From a virus, in IMG/VR virus record IMGVR_UViG_3300036944_001650, positions 1 to 35,679 of that record: 35,679 nt of DNA, one strand, 5' to 3'. Position numbers and translations under genes: made by a program. The notes below the pieces were generated by a model. It did not search any database. It was not told where the DNA came from and saw only the letters and a program-made list of their open reading frames with translations. Of this stretch, positions 28,783 through 35,679 are shown in pieces (position 1 is the first letter of the stretch; the number at the start of each line of letters is the position of its first letter).

Positions 28783-29544
28783 ATGTCCCTCGCCGCCACC
28801 TACCCCGGTTACATCTCCATCGCGGAAGATCCGCAAAACATCATGTTCGGCACGGTGCAAGTCGGCACCGACTTCGGCCAGGCCAAGTCCGCCAGCGTGA
28901 AGCGCACCGCCGACAAGGAAGAGCTGGACCGGAACAACGGCAGCCTGCTCGCCGTCATCCTCCGCAAGCCCCGCTTCGAGCTGACCCTCAAGACCCTCTT
29001 CACCCTGGACGTGGCCGCCCCCGGCATCGGCGAGCGCATCGTCTTCCCGCTCGTCGGCGTCATCGGCAACATCCTCGACGTCACCGTGGACTGGGAGGAC
29101 AACTCCGGCCGCATGCTCAGCATCGAAGCCACGAGCTGGGACACCTTCCAGAACGAGGTCACGGCGCAGCACTACGACGGCAGCGCCTGGACGCCCATCG
29201 TCGACACCGTGGCCATCGACGCCCCGACCGCGCCGACGCTGGTCAGCGCGTCGATCAACACCGCCGGCAACCTCCTCACCACCGTCTTCAGCGTCCCGGT
29301 CACCGTCCCGCCGCTCACCACGGCGATGGTCCTCACCGGCAGCGTCTCCGGTGCGGATGCCGTGGCCTACGCCACCGGCAGCGGCACCAGCGCCATCCAG
29401 TGGAACCTTGCCGACATCATCACCGACCCGGAGACCTGCACGCTGGCCTACACCCAGCCCGGCAACGGCATCCAGGACCTCATTGGCACCGACCTCGCCA
29501 CCTTCAGCGGCACCGCGGTCACCAACAACTCCACCCAGGTCTAA
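28783..29544 (+). CDS. Major tail tube protein with Ig-like C-terminal domain
   Basis: A 253-residue protein. The N-terminal 145 residues are a tail-tube-like beta structure (GYISIAEDPQNIMFGTVQVG, later RKPRFELTLKTLFTLDV and NILDVTVDWEDNSGRMLSIE). Residues 150-253 are an added Ig-like beta-sandwich rich in Thr/Ser (TAPTLVSASINTAGNLLTTV), as seen decorating siphovirus tubes. No sheath gene lies next to it, so the tail is likely non-contractile. It is immediately followed by the chaperone with frameshift. Confidence 0.65.
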   Translation: MSLAATYPGYISIAEDPQNIMFGTVQVGTDFGQAKSASVKRTADKEELDRNNGSLLAVILRKPRFELTLKTLFTLDVAAPGIGERIVFPLVGVIGNILDVTVDWEDNSGRMLSIEATSWDTFQNEVTAQHYDGSAWTPIVDTVAIDAPTAPTLVSASINTAGNLLTTVFSVPVTVPPLTTAMVLTGSVSGADAVAYATGSGTSAIQWNLADIITDPETCTLAYTQPGNGIQDLIGTDLATFSGTAVTNNSTQV

Positions 29545-29565
29545 CCGACCCGCACCGCAGAGGAC

Positions 29566-30204
29566 ATGCCCGCGACTCCCTACCCCCTGACCGGCCCCGA
29601 CCCGGACAAGCTGGCCGACGGCTCCCCCCGTCCCCGCTGCCCGCAAACGGGGAAGCCGCTGATGACGCTGGAGGAAGCCAACTGGCACTCCCACGTCAGC
29701 GGCATGGCGGCCCGCGCCGCCGCGGATGCCAATGGCGATCCGGTCGCCACCGCCGCGCTGCTGGACGGCGCGGCCGGCGGCGGGCCGGTCATCGGCAAGT
29801 GGCAGCTCCGGCCGCTCACCATCGGGACCTTCAATGTCCTCCAACTCGTCGGATCCGCGCATGCCCGCGAGAACGCCGACGGTCAACCGATCGCCGTCGG
29901 CCTGATGGACATCGCCCGCGCCGCCCTGGTCTTCGCCAAGCCGGAATGGTCGTACCAGCAGCTCCGCAAGGGCGACGTCAGCCGGGAGGAATTCGAGGCG
30001 GAGGTCGTCGAGCTTTCCTTCCTCCTCGATCCCGCCGCCATCAAGCGGGCCAACGATTGGATCGAGCACGAGATGCGCGAGTTCTTCGGCGAGGAGACCA
30101 CCGCAAAAAAGCCGCTGCCGCCGGATCTCCCCGCGGGGCCGGCCGAGTCACCGGCCTCGCCCGGAACCACGCCGGACCTGCCAGCGGATGGCAGCCCGCC
30201 CTGA
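29566..30204 (+). CDS. Tail assembly chaperone, zero-frame product (G-like)
   Basis: A 212-residue protein following the tube gene with a GAGG SD (CAGAGGACATG). The helical core is RPLTIGTFNVLQLVGSAHAR, then LMDIARAALVFAKPEWSYQQ and RANDWIEHEMREFFGEET. The C-terminal part after the slippery site is Pro-rich and unstructured, as in other G proteins, where the zero-frame tail is dispensable. The arrangement (tube, chaperone with frameshift, tape measure) matches long-tailed phages, in which G and GT guide tape-measure assembly. Confidence 0.75.
   Translation: MPATPYPLTGPDPDKLADGSPRPRCPQTGKPLMTLEEANWHSHVSGMAARAAADANGDPVATAALLDGAAGGGPVIGKWQLRPLTIGTFNVLQLVGSAHARENADGQPIAVGLMDIARAALVFAKPEWSYQQLRKGDVSREEFEAEVVELSFLLDPAAIKRANDWIEHEMREFFGEETTAKKPLPPDLPAGPAESPASPGTTPDLPADGSPP
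30105..30111 (+). promoter_or_regulatory. Slippery heptamer for minus-1 ribosomal frameshift
   Basis: A-AAA-AAG, in frame as GCA-AAA-AAG. An SD-like GAGGAG at 30091-30096 ends eight bases upstream, and a 10-bp stem (30133-30142 with 30151-30160, one G-U pair) lies 21 bases downstream. The minus-1 frame is open from here to 30428, giving a fusion of about 287 residues (182 zero-frame codons plus 105). Confidence 0.8.
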
Positions 30205-30428
30205 TCGAGATGCTCATGGCGGACTACCGGCAGACCCTCCGCAGCGCGGTCTTCCGCTTCCCCCTCCGGGCCGCCTTTGCCCTGCTCCCGTGCCGGGCGG
30301 AGCGCCTGGGCCATGAGACCCGCACCGCCGACCACGGCGACCGCGCCTGGCTGGCCGAGAAATCCCGGATCAAGGCCTGGCTGTCCGAGCACTACGCGAT
30401 CCAAGCCCCCACCGCGAAAGCACCATGA
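30111..30428 (+). CDS. Minus-1 frame extension (T-part) of the tail assembly chaperone
   Basis: Read by frameshift from 30111, this frame encodes AAAGSPRGAGRVTGLARNHA, then GWQPALIEMLMADYRQTLRS and a helical end (GDRAWLAEKSRIKAWLSEHY). A stand-alone start at ATG 30210 would give 72 residues, but the open frame back to the slippery site and the coherent WQPALIEMLMADYR stretch before that ATG favour the fusion. In lambda-type systems the T part contacts tail tube subunits while G contacts the tape measure. The stop overlaps the tape-measure ATG. Confidence 0.72.
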   Translation, partial: AAAAGSPRGAGRVTGLARNHAGPASGWQPALIEMLMADYRQTLRSAVFRFPLRAAFALLPCRAERLGHETRTADHGDRAWLAEKSRIKAWLSEHYAIQAPTAKAP

Positions 30429-32266
30429 GCGAAGGAATCTTCTACACCCTGGGCCTGCGCACCTCCGCCTTCACCGGGCCGCTGGCTTCCGCGCAATCCG
30501 CCATCGGCCGCTTCCAGGGCAGCCTGGCAGGGATGGCGGCAAAGGCCGCGGCCCTGGCCGCCCCGGTCATCGGCGTCGGCGCCGCCTTCGCCGGCTTCCG
30601 CAAGGCCATCACCGCCGCGGCGGACATGGAGAGCACGGCCGTCGCCTTCGAGACCCTCATCGGCTCCGCGTCCAAGGCCAAGAAGACCCTCGACGAGCTC
30701 AAGGCGCTGGGAGCCGAGACCCCCTTCGAGTTCCCCGAGCTCGCCGATGCCGGCCGCAAGCTCATCGCCTTCGGGGAGGGCGCGGACACCGTCGGCGCGA
30801 CCCTCCGCCGGATCGGCGATCTCGCGAGCGGCGTGCAAGCGCCCATCGGCGAGATCGCCGAGCTTTTCGGCAAGGCCCGTGTGCAAGGCACCCTATTCGC
30901 GGAGGACATCAACCAGCTCACCGGTCGCGGCATCCCCGTGATCCAGCAGTTCGCGAACATCCTCGGCGTCAGCCAGGGCGAGGTGAAGAAGCTGGCCAGC
31001 GAGGGCAAGATCACCTTCCCGCTGCTGGAGCAGGCATTCGTCAACCTCACCTCCCAGGGCGGCCAGTTCTTCAACATGATGGCCAAGCAGAGCGGCACGA
31101 CCAACGGACTGCTCTCCACCCTCAAGGACAACATCGGCGAGATCTTCCGGATCATCGGCCAGCCCATCAACGACTTCCTGCGCCCCTTCCTCACCGACAG
31201 CATCGCCCGCACCCAGCGCCTGGGGCAGGGCCTCGCCGCCTTCATCAAGCTCCTCCAAGCCGCGCGCGAGGGAGGACAGCTTGGCGAGTTCGTCGGCAAT
31301 TCCCTGGTGCTCGCTGCCAAGGAGACGATCAACGTCCTGACCGGCGGCTTCCGCGGCGGCGTGGCCTACCTCGGCACCGCGCTCCCGGCCGTATTCTCCG
31401 CCGCGGCCGACTCTGTTTTCGGCAGCCGCTTCGCCATCGCCATCGAGTCCATCTTCCGTGCCGCCGGCGACATCATCTCGGCCTCCGCCCGCGACGGCGC
31501 GGCCAGTTTCGCCGAGGCATTCGGCCGCCTAGGCTTTGCCGATGATCTCCGCGAGTTTGCCGATGCCGACCGCCAGCGTGCCGCGAACCGCATGCGCACC
31601 GCCGCCGGTGCCCTCGGCGGGGCGAGGGGTGCCGACGTGGAAGAGGCCGCCCGGAAGATCCTGGACGCACACCGCGCCGGGGCCGCCGCCTTCGAGTCCG
31701 CCGCCAAGGACAGCCCCATCTTCGACACCCGCGCCGACCGCGCCCGCTTCGCCGAACTTTCCCGCGGGCTCGATCCAAAGGCCTTCGCCGAGCTGACCAA
31801 GGCTTTCCAGGGAACGCCCCTCATCCTGCAAAAGCTTTCCCGTGAGCAGGAAGGTGCGACGAAGGCGGCCAAGGACTTCACCGCCGCCATGAAACCCGCG
31901 GCCGCCGCTGCCGGCCGGGCTGCGGCCGGGGAGGGGCCATTCGCCGGCCAGGCCGCGGCCCGCCGACGCGGCCTCGCGAACCGGGAAGAGAGCCGCCTCC
32001 AACAGAACGACCGCCGGTCGGAGCGCGACAAGGCCCGGAATCCCCTCGGCCTTCGTGGTCTCCGCCGCTTCGACGAGGCCGGAGCCGCAGCTTTCCCCGT
32101 CGCCGGTCTGGACGCCATCAACCGCCGCGGCCAGGCCGCCGCCGAGAACGTCCGGCCTGGTAATCCTCGCCCGACGAAACCCCGCGAACTCATCGACGGC
32201 CAGTCCCGCGCCGAGCAGCTCCTCGCCAAGATCGAGTCCCACCTCGCCAAAGTGGAAGCCGCCTGA
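30425..32266 (+). CDS. Tape measure protein
   Basis: A 613-residue protein that sets tail length. The N-terminal part matches the tape-measure N-terminal domain (ADMESTAVAFETLIGSASKA, then KTLDELKALGAETPFEFPEL, then LFAEDINQLTGRGIPVIQQF and LLSTLKDNIGEIFRIIGQPI). A hydrophobic stretch near residues 38-58 and Ala-rich helices follow; the C-terminal third is charged coiled coil. By the usual ratio of about 0.15 nm per residue, a tail near 90 nm is expected, short for a siphovirus. It follows the chaperone pair. Confidence 0.85.
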   Translation: MSEGIFYTLGLRTSAFTGPLASAQSAIGRFQGSLAGMAAKAAALAAPVIGVGAAFAGFRKAITAAADMESTAVAFETLIGSASKAKKTLDELKALGAETPFEFPELADAGRKLIAFGEGADTVGATLRRIGDLASGVQAPIGEIAELFGKARVQGTLFAEDINQLTGRGIPVIQQFANILGVSQGEVKKLASEGKITFPLLEQAFVNLTSQGGQFFNMMAKQSGTTNGLLSTLKDNIGEIFRIIGQPINDFLRPFLTDSIARTQRLGQGLAAFIKLLQAAREGGQLGEFVGNSLVLAAKETINVLTGGFRGGVAYLGTALPAVFSAAADSVFGSRFAIAIESIFRAAGDIISASARDGAASFAEAFGRLGFADDLREFADADRQRAANRMRTAAGALGGARGADVEEAARKILDAHRAGAAAFESAAKDSPIFDTRADRARFAELSRGLDPKAFAELTKAFQGTPLILQKLSREQEGATKAAKDFTAAMKPAAAAAGRAAAGEGPFAGQAAARRRGLANREESRLQQNDRRSERDKARNPLGLRGLRRFDEAGAAAFPVAGLDAINRRGQAAAENVRPGNPRPTKPRELIDGQSRAEQLLAKIESHLAKVEAA

Positions 32267-32970
32267 TGCTCGACGACCTCCATCCCCACGGCCTTCAGTT
32301 CGCCGCCACCGACCTGGTGCCGAACACGCCCTCGCCCCTCTCCATGGTGCCGAGCTACGCCGAGGACGGCTTTGACGACCTGACAGCCGCCTTCCTGGTC
32401 ATGAGCGCCCTGGGCACGGAGGCCGCCGTGCTGGCCGCCCACTTCCCGAAGGGCAAGCAGCTCCCCGGCCTGAGCATGTGGGTCCGCCGCGCGAGCTGCC
32501 GCGGCATCGCCCCCGGCCTCTGGATCTGCGAGGTGAACGCCCGCGGCCTCCTCGGCAGCACCCGCTACGAGCGCCGGGTGGATGCCGTGGTCGCCCAATC
32601 CAGCGACCCGGATGTCAGCCTCGTCGCCCCCGAAGGCTACCCGTTCACCTACCCCTCCATCTTCAGCGTCCGCGCCAACGAGGCCACCCTCACCGCCCGC
32701 ACCTCCTACGTCACCACCACCGCCCCGGACTACACCAAGGTGTCCGAGACCGTCTACTCCGCGAATCCGCTCCCGTCGGGCTACCCGGCCCTGCCGGATC
32801 CGCCGGCCGACAAATGGTCCTCGATCGAGGATCCCGTCTACCACTACCCCGCCGGCTGGGTGCTGGAAGCCCGCCCCACGGAAGTCATCCGCGACGACAG
32901 CAATGTGGACGTCTGCTGGCATGTGCAGGATCTCCACGTCTACTACCAGCAAACGCGACCTTCCTCCTGA
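32266..32970 (+). CDS. Distal tail protein candidate, unknown family (234 aa)
   Basis: A 234-residue protein, overlapping the tape-measure stop by one base or so. It is beta-rich (QLPGLSMWVRRASCRGIAPG, then LWICEVNARGLLGSTRYERR, then TLTARTSYVTTTAPDYTKVS). Its place right after the tape measure is that of the distal tail protein (Dit) in siphoviruses. No motif recognised. Confidence 0.6.
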   Translation: MLDDLHPHGLQFAATDLVPNTPSPLSMVPSYAEDGFDDLTAAFLVMSALGTEAAVLAAHFPKGKQLPGLSMWVRRASCRGIAPGLWICEVNARGLLGSTRYERRVDAVVAQSSDPDVSLVAPEGYPFTYPSIFSVRANEATLTARTSYVTTTAPDYTKVSETVYSANPLPSGYPALPDPPADKWSSIEDPVYHYPAGWVLEARPTEVIRDDSNVDVCWHVQDLHVYYQQTRPSS

Positions 32971-32973
32971 CCC

Positions 32974-33627
32974 ATGGCCGGCGACAAACACTCCCTACCG
33001 CGCTACCCCGAGGGCGCGACCATCTGGTTCAAGGGCAAGACCTGGAACCAGGTGGCCGAGATGCTGGAAAGCTGGCGGGTCCGGCCCGGCAAGGGCATCC
33101 GGCTCGAACAATTCCCGACCGGCACCGTCATCAGCTCTCTGGCTGAAACCGCGCCTGCTGGGACCGTGGCGGATCCCGGTGCCCTCACGCTCAGCCTCAC
33201 GCGCCCGGCCATCCACGGAGCCCCCGTATCCGGGCCGGCATCGGGGAATGTCCGGGTGTGGTTCACCTTCGGCACCTGGAACCAGCGCCTCCCGGAAAAC
33301 TCGGTCTGGTATCTGGATGTGACCGCCAGCGTAGACCGCTACTTTTTCGCCAAGGCGACCCTTTCCCCTCTCGCCGATCGCCTGACCCTCGCTGAATGGG
33401 AGATCGTGTCAGGCGCCGCGGAAGACAGTGAGGTCACCGCCGACTGGGGCGCGGCCGGCGAGCTGCCGGAAACCTTGGTCCTGATGCTTGGGACCTACGA
33501 CGGCGACACCGGCCAGGTGGCATCCACCGGGAAGGGCAGCATCTACACCCGCGACCACCTCTCCAACGTCATCACCGACGCCGGCACCACCGCCTTCACG
33601 CGTAACATCGACTTCGTCCGACACTGA
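32974..33627 (+). CDS. Tail tip protein candidate, unknown family (217 aa)
   Basis: A 217-residue beta-rich protein with a short N-terminal domain (YPEGATIWFKGKTWNQVAEM, then LESWRVRPGKGIRLEQFPTG) and a Ser/Thr/Gly-rich C-terminal half (LVLMLGTYDGDTGQVASTGK). Placed between two other tail tip genes, and its stop overlaps the next ATG. I do not recognise the family. Confidence 0.55.
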   Translation: MAGDKHSLPRYPEGATIWFKGKTWNQVAEMLESWRVRPGKGIRLEQFPTGTVISSLAETAPAGTVADPGALTLSLTRPAIHGAPVSGPASGNVRVWFTFGTWNQRLPENSVWYLDVTASVDRYFFAKATLSPLADRLTLAEWEIVSGAAEDSEVTADWGAAGELPETLVLMLGTYDGDTGQVASTGKGSIYTRDHLSNVITDAGTTAFTRNIDFVRH

Positions 33628-35591
33628 TGCCCTGGGAAGCGTCCACCGATTTCGAAGGCGTCCGCCCGCCGGGCTTCCCCGGCAGCATCCCGGTGGACGG
33701 CGGCAGCGGCTGCCCCGGCTGGCTGCCGGCACCGGTAACGGCGGCGACGTCCGCCCTGCGGCGGGTGTGGTCGCGCCTGCCGTGGCAGCCCTCCGAGCTG
33801 GCGGACGATGCCTGGGAGATCCGCGACCAAGGCGGCTGGGGATTCCCGGCCTACGGCACCGCCTGCGCGGACGTGGTCAAGCGCTTCGCCGTGCTGGCAA
33901 TCACCGGCACGGCGCGCCGGCTGGTCTCTTCCGGGAGCTGCGCCGGGCAGGTGGATGACCAACGGGTGGCCACCGACTGGGTGGAGACCTGGGACTGGAC
34001 ATTCCAAACGACGGCCGATGATCCCGGAACGGAAGAGATCGACGAGACGGCCTACGAGGTGGTCATCGGGTCGGAAAGCGCCGGCAGCTTCCAGCGCACC
34101 ACGAACTCGGCGACGCCGTCCGGGGGGAGCTGCATTTTCGTACCCGGCACGCCCACCGACGCGGCCCCGCCGGCCGCATCCACGGCAGTCAGCGGGGTGG
34201 AGGCCACCTGGGCTTATCCGACAGTCTCTGGCTTCACGCCCGACGGTGCGCTGGAATACACGCTGTCCAGCGAGATCACGACCGCCACGATCAGCACTCT
34301 CCTAGACGAGTGGATGCTGGAGTCCGATGAGTTCCGCCAGGCGACCGGCGGTGGCACGGTCATTTACGAGACCGAAAGCCCGGACGGCACCTACGGCAGG
34401 GCGGCCAGGGGACGGGTGCGATTCGACCTCAAGGCCAGCATTCCCGAAGGTTACAAGGCCGTGGTCGACTACGTGCTGAGGGAAAGCGCGCCGATCGACC
34501 GCCTGGGCAACATGGTCGCGCCGATCTGGAACGCCGGAACGGCCTCGATCACGCTGACCGACGAGATCACGACGTCGGCCGACGCTCTCGGCGAGTGGAC
34601 CCGGGGCGCGATCGAGACCAGCGACGTGGACGCCGCCCCCTGGGAAATCTCCGCCGGCTCCAACTCCGCTGTCGGGGCCAACTCGAACGGCGACGATGGC
34701 GATTGCGGCCTGCTGGTCCGGGTCGCCAGCCTCGCCCCCGGCCGCCGCTTCCGCCTGGCCTGCAACATGGACTGGTCCAGCTCCGAGGGCACCGGCGAGG
34801 CCGACTTCACGCTGGAGATGTCGGAGGAACCCGGAGAGCCCCCGCGGACGCCGGCGGTCTATTGGAACGATCACGCTCCGGATGCGGTCAACGGCGTGAC
34901 TTTCCGCTACCTCGTCGAGCCCGGCGACATCGAGGAGTGGATCGACGGCGCATGGACGGCCGTGGCCGAGGCGGACATCACCGGCGCGATTGCCGTGATG
35001 GCAGTAGAGTTCAAGGCCCGCGGCGGCGGCCCTTGGGGTTTCCGGAATTTCGACCCTGCGATCGGGGATCCAGCCGCGCCGGCGTGGTACGAGAAGGCGT
35101 CCATTTCGGTCAACTGGTCGATCACCGGCACCAACCCGGATTCCTGTGGCGACGATCCGGCTGGCAGCCTGGTCCTCCTGGGGGACGTGACCGTGGATGC
35201 CGCCGGCCGCTACCTCGACGACCTGACCACCGACACTGCCGAATTTGGCGGGTTGAGCTACAACCCCGACCCCAACATCCACCCCGACGCTCGGCATCCG
35301 TGGTACCAGTCCCTGCCGAGCTACTTGGTCACTCGGATTCCGCTCGACACCCCCAGTGACATCCCGGCGACCGCCGACATCCCAACCCCGGGAGACGACC
35401 CTTTTGACCAAGCCGTCGATGTCCGCCGCGATCTACCGACCGGATGGGGTGACGAGGTGTCGCGCACTCCCGTTGAGTTGGAGCCATCCTCCGAGTTCGA
35501 GACCCAGAGCGAGTGGTTCACCCCTCCCACCTGGCCCGGACCAGGTCAATTTGCCACCTGGGAGAACCTCCGCTACGAACCGGCCACCTGA
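33627..35591 (+). CDS. Large tail tip/fibre protein, last gene before the right edge (654 aa)
   Basis: A 654-residue acidic, beta-rich protein. It begins with a short charged N terminus and a Trp/Gly-rich region (GIPGLR-like turns; WEIRDQGGWGFPAYGTACAD), and contains repeated beta segments (SISVNWSITGTNPDSCGDD and DVTVDAAGRYLDDLTTDTAE). No enzymatic motif recognised. In Mu-like siphoviruses the last late genes encode the central tip and receptor-binding proteins, which fits. Paired palindromic GC hexamers and the end repeats follow. Confidence 0.6.
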   Translation: MPWEASTDFEGVRPPGFPGSIPVDGGSGCPGWLPAPVTAATSALRRVWSRLPWQPSELADDAWEIRDQGGWGFPAYGTACADVVKRFAVLAITGTARRLVSSGSCAGQVDDQRVATDWVETWDWTFQTTADDPGTEEIDETAYEVVIGSESAGSFQRTTNSATPSGGSCIFVPGTPTDAAPPAASTAVSGVEATWAYPTVSGFTPDGALEYTLSSEITTATISTLLDEWMLESDEFRQATGGGTVIYETESPDGTYGRAARGRVRFDLKASIPEGYKAVVDYVLRESAPIDRLGNMVAPIWNAGTASITLTDEITTSADALGEWTRGAIETSDVDAAPWEISAGSNSAVGANSNGDDGDCGLLVRVASLAPGRRFRLACNMDWSSSEGTGEADFTLEMSEEPGEPPRTPAVYWNDHAPDAVNGVTFRYLVEPGDIEEWIDGAWTAVAEADITGAIAVMAVEFKARGGGPWGFRNFDPAIGDPAAPAWYEKASISVNWSITGTNPDSCGDDPAGSLVLLGDVTVDAAGRYLDDLTTDTAEFGGLSYNPDPNIHPDARHPWYQSLPSYLVTRIPLDTPSDIPATADIPTPGDDPFDQAVDVRRDLPTGWGDEVSRTPVELEPSSEFETQSEWFTPPTWPGPGQFATWENLRYEPAT

Positions 35592-35620
35592 TGGCCGGGG
35601 ACCGGCCGCCACCTGGCCGG
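35580..35620 (+). repeat. Alternating CCGGCC/GGCCGG palindromic hexamers after the last gene
   Basis: CCGGCC (35580), GGCCGG (35593), CCGGCC (35602) and GGCCGG (35615) alternate, allowing two competing hairpins just past the stop at 35591. No T-run follows. It may fold as a 3' mRNA end structure. Confidence 0.4.
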
Positions 35621-35625
35621 CTGAC

Positions 35626-35668
35626 CCATTTCACGAGTTTCGCGAATTACCGTTTCACGATTTTCGCC
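35626..35668 (+). repeat. Two 19-bp direct repeats, candidate transposase end-binding sites
   Basis: CCATTTCACGAGTTTCGCG (35626-35644) and CCGTTTCACGATTTTCGCC (35650-35668) agree at 16 of 19 positions, 24 bases apart. They resemble the Mu end-site consensus containing GTTTCAC and CGAAA. The window ends ten bases on with TTACACAG, including a CA that would fit a transposon terminus. No such pair is seen elsewhere in the window. Confidence 0.5.
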
Positions 35669-35679
35669 GGGTTACACAG

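Noticed and set aside
27907-30069. A 720-codon open frame on the minus strand
   Set aside because: Antisense shadow of high-GC genes; Gly/Asp/Arg/Val-rich with no domain, opposite to three convincing genes.
28125-30428. A 767-codon open frame on the plus strand
   Set aside because: It is the shadow of the gp37-like, tube and chaperone genes, with Arg/His/Pro-rich composition typical of an out-of-frame reading. Only its last 105 codons are real, as the frameshift extension.
28783-32266. Contractile tail sheath and gpD-like baseplate genes as in Mu
   Set aside because: No sheath, baseplate wedge or lysM-type tail genes are present in the window; the order agrees with a non-contractile tail.
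1-35679. tRNA genes, rRNA and CRISPR arrays
   Set aside because: No cloverleaf with a GTTC-type T arm, no rRNA-like sequence and no regularly spaced repeats were seen.

Overview
The window is most of a transposable (Mu-like) temperate phage or prophage with a high-GC genome. Diagnostic genes are a MuA-type transposase, a MuB-type ATPase, Gam, a repressor divergent from a Ner/Cro-like gene, a DUF935 portal, gpF, gpG, a gpI-type protease/scaffold and a gpT-type capsid. No contractile sheath gene is seen, and a tube protein is followed by a frameshifting tail chaperone and a tape measure, so the tail is probably long and non-contractile (B3/D3112-like rather than myovirus Mu). The GC- and Ala-rich coding style and the weak Shine-Dalgarno sequences fit a high-GC host; a verrucomicrobial host is my guess and is not shown by the sequence.

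Layout. Minus strand, 7760 down to 1: a lysogeny operon (repressor, HsdR-N-like PD-(D/E)XK protein, small membrane protein) ending at a hairpin with a T-run. It is followed by a late operon of lysis genes (coiled-coil membrane protein, holin-like protein, CHAP endolysin), a gp27-like protein, a terminase split into ATPase and nuclease genes, and a portal that runs off the left edge. Plus strand, 7930 to 16975: the early operon (Ner-like, ParB-like, transposase, MuB-like, Gam, many small unknowns, several with zinc-ribbon cysteines, and a free-standing DnaA domain IV-like protein). Plus strand, 16982 to 35591: head and tail genes. The normally continuous portal/gpF block is therefore split, with terminase and portal on the opposite strand.

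The morphogenesis block carries two insertions. Between gpF and gpG is an island of about 3 kb (18.71-21.69 kb) with a near-perfect long inverted repeat at its left edge, six small genes and an integron-integrase-like tyrosine recombinase. Between the gp36-like and gp37-like connector genes sits a receptor-binding module: a baseplate/fibre N-terminal-type protein and a 679-residue SGNH esterase fibre with a signal-peptide-like N terminus.

The strongest observations are: a textbook A AAA AAG minus-1 frameshift site with an upstream SD-like element in the tail chaperone gene; a gpF fused to a C-terminal HEXXH metallopeptidase domain, as in MuF polymorphic toxins; the integrase island; the repressor-nuclease-membrane protein operon, a candidate exclusion module; a DnaA-domain and a ParB-like protein in the early operon; a 24-nt palindrome present in three identical copies, each after a stop codon; and two 19-bp direct repeats at the right edge that look like transposase-binding end sites. 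No gene-free stretch exceeds 300 bases; the longest is the repressor/ner intergenic region of 169 bases. No tRNA, rRNA or CRISPR array was seen.
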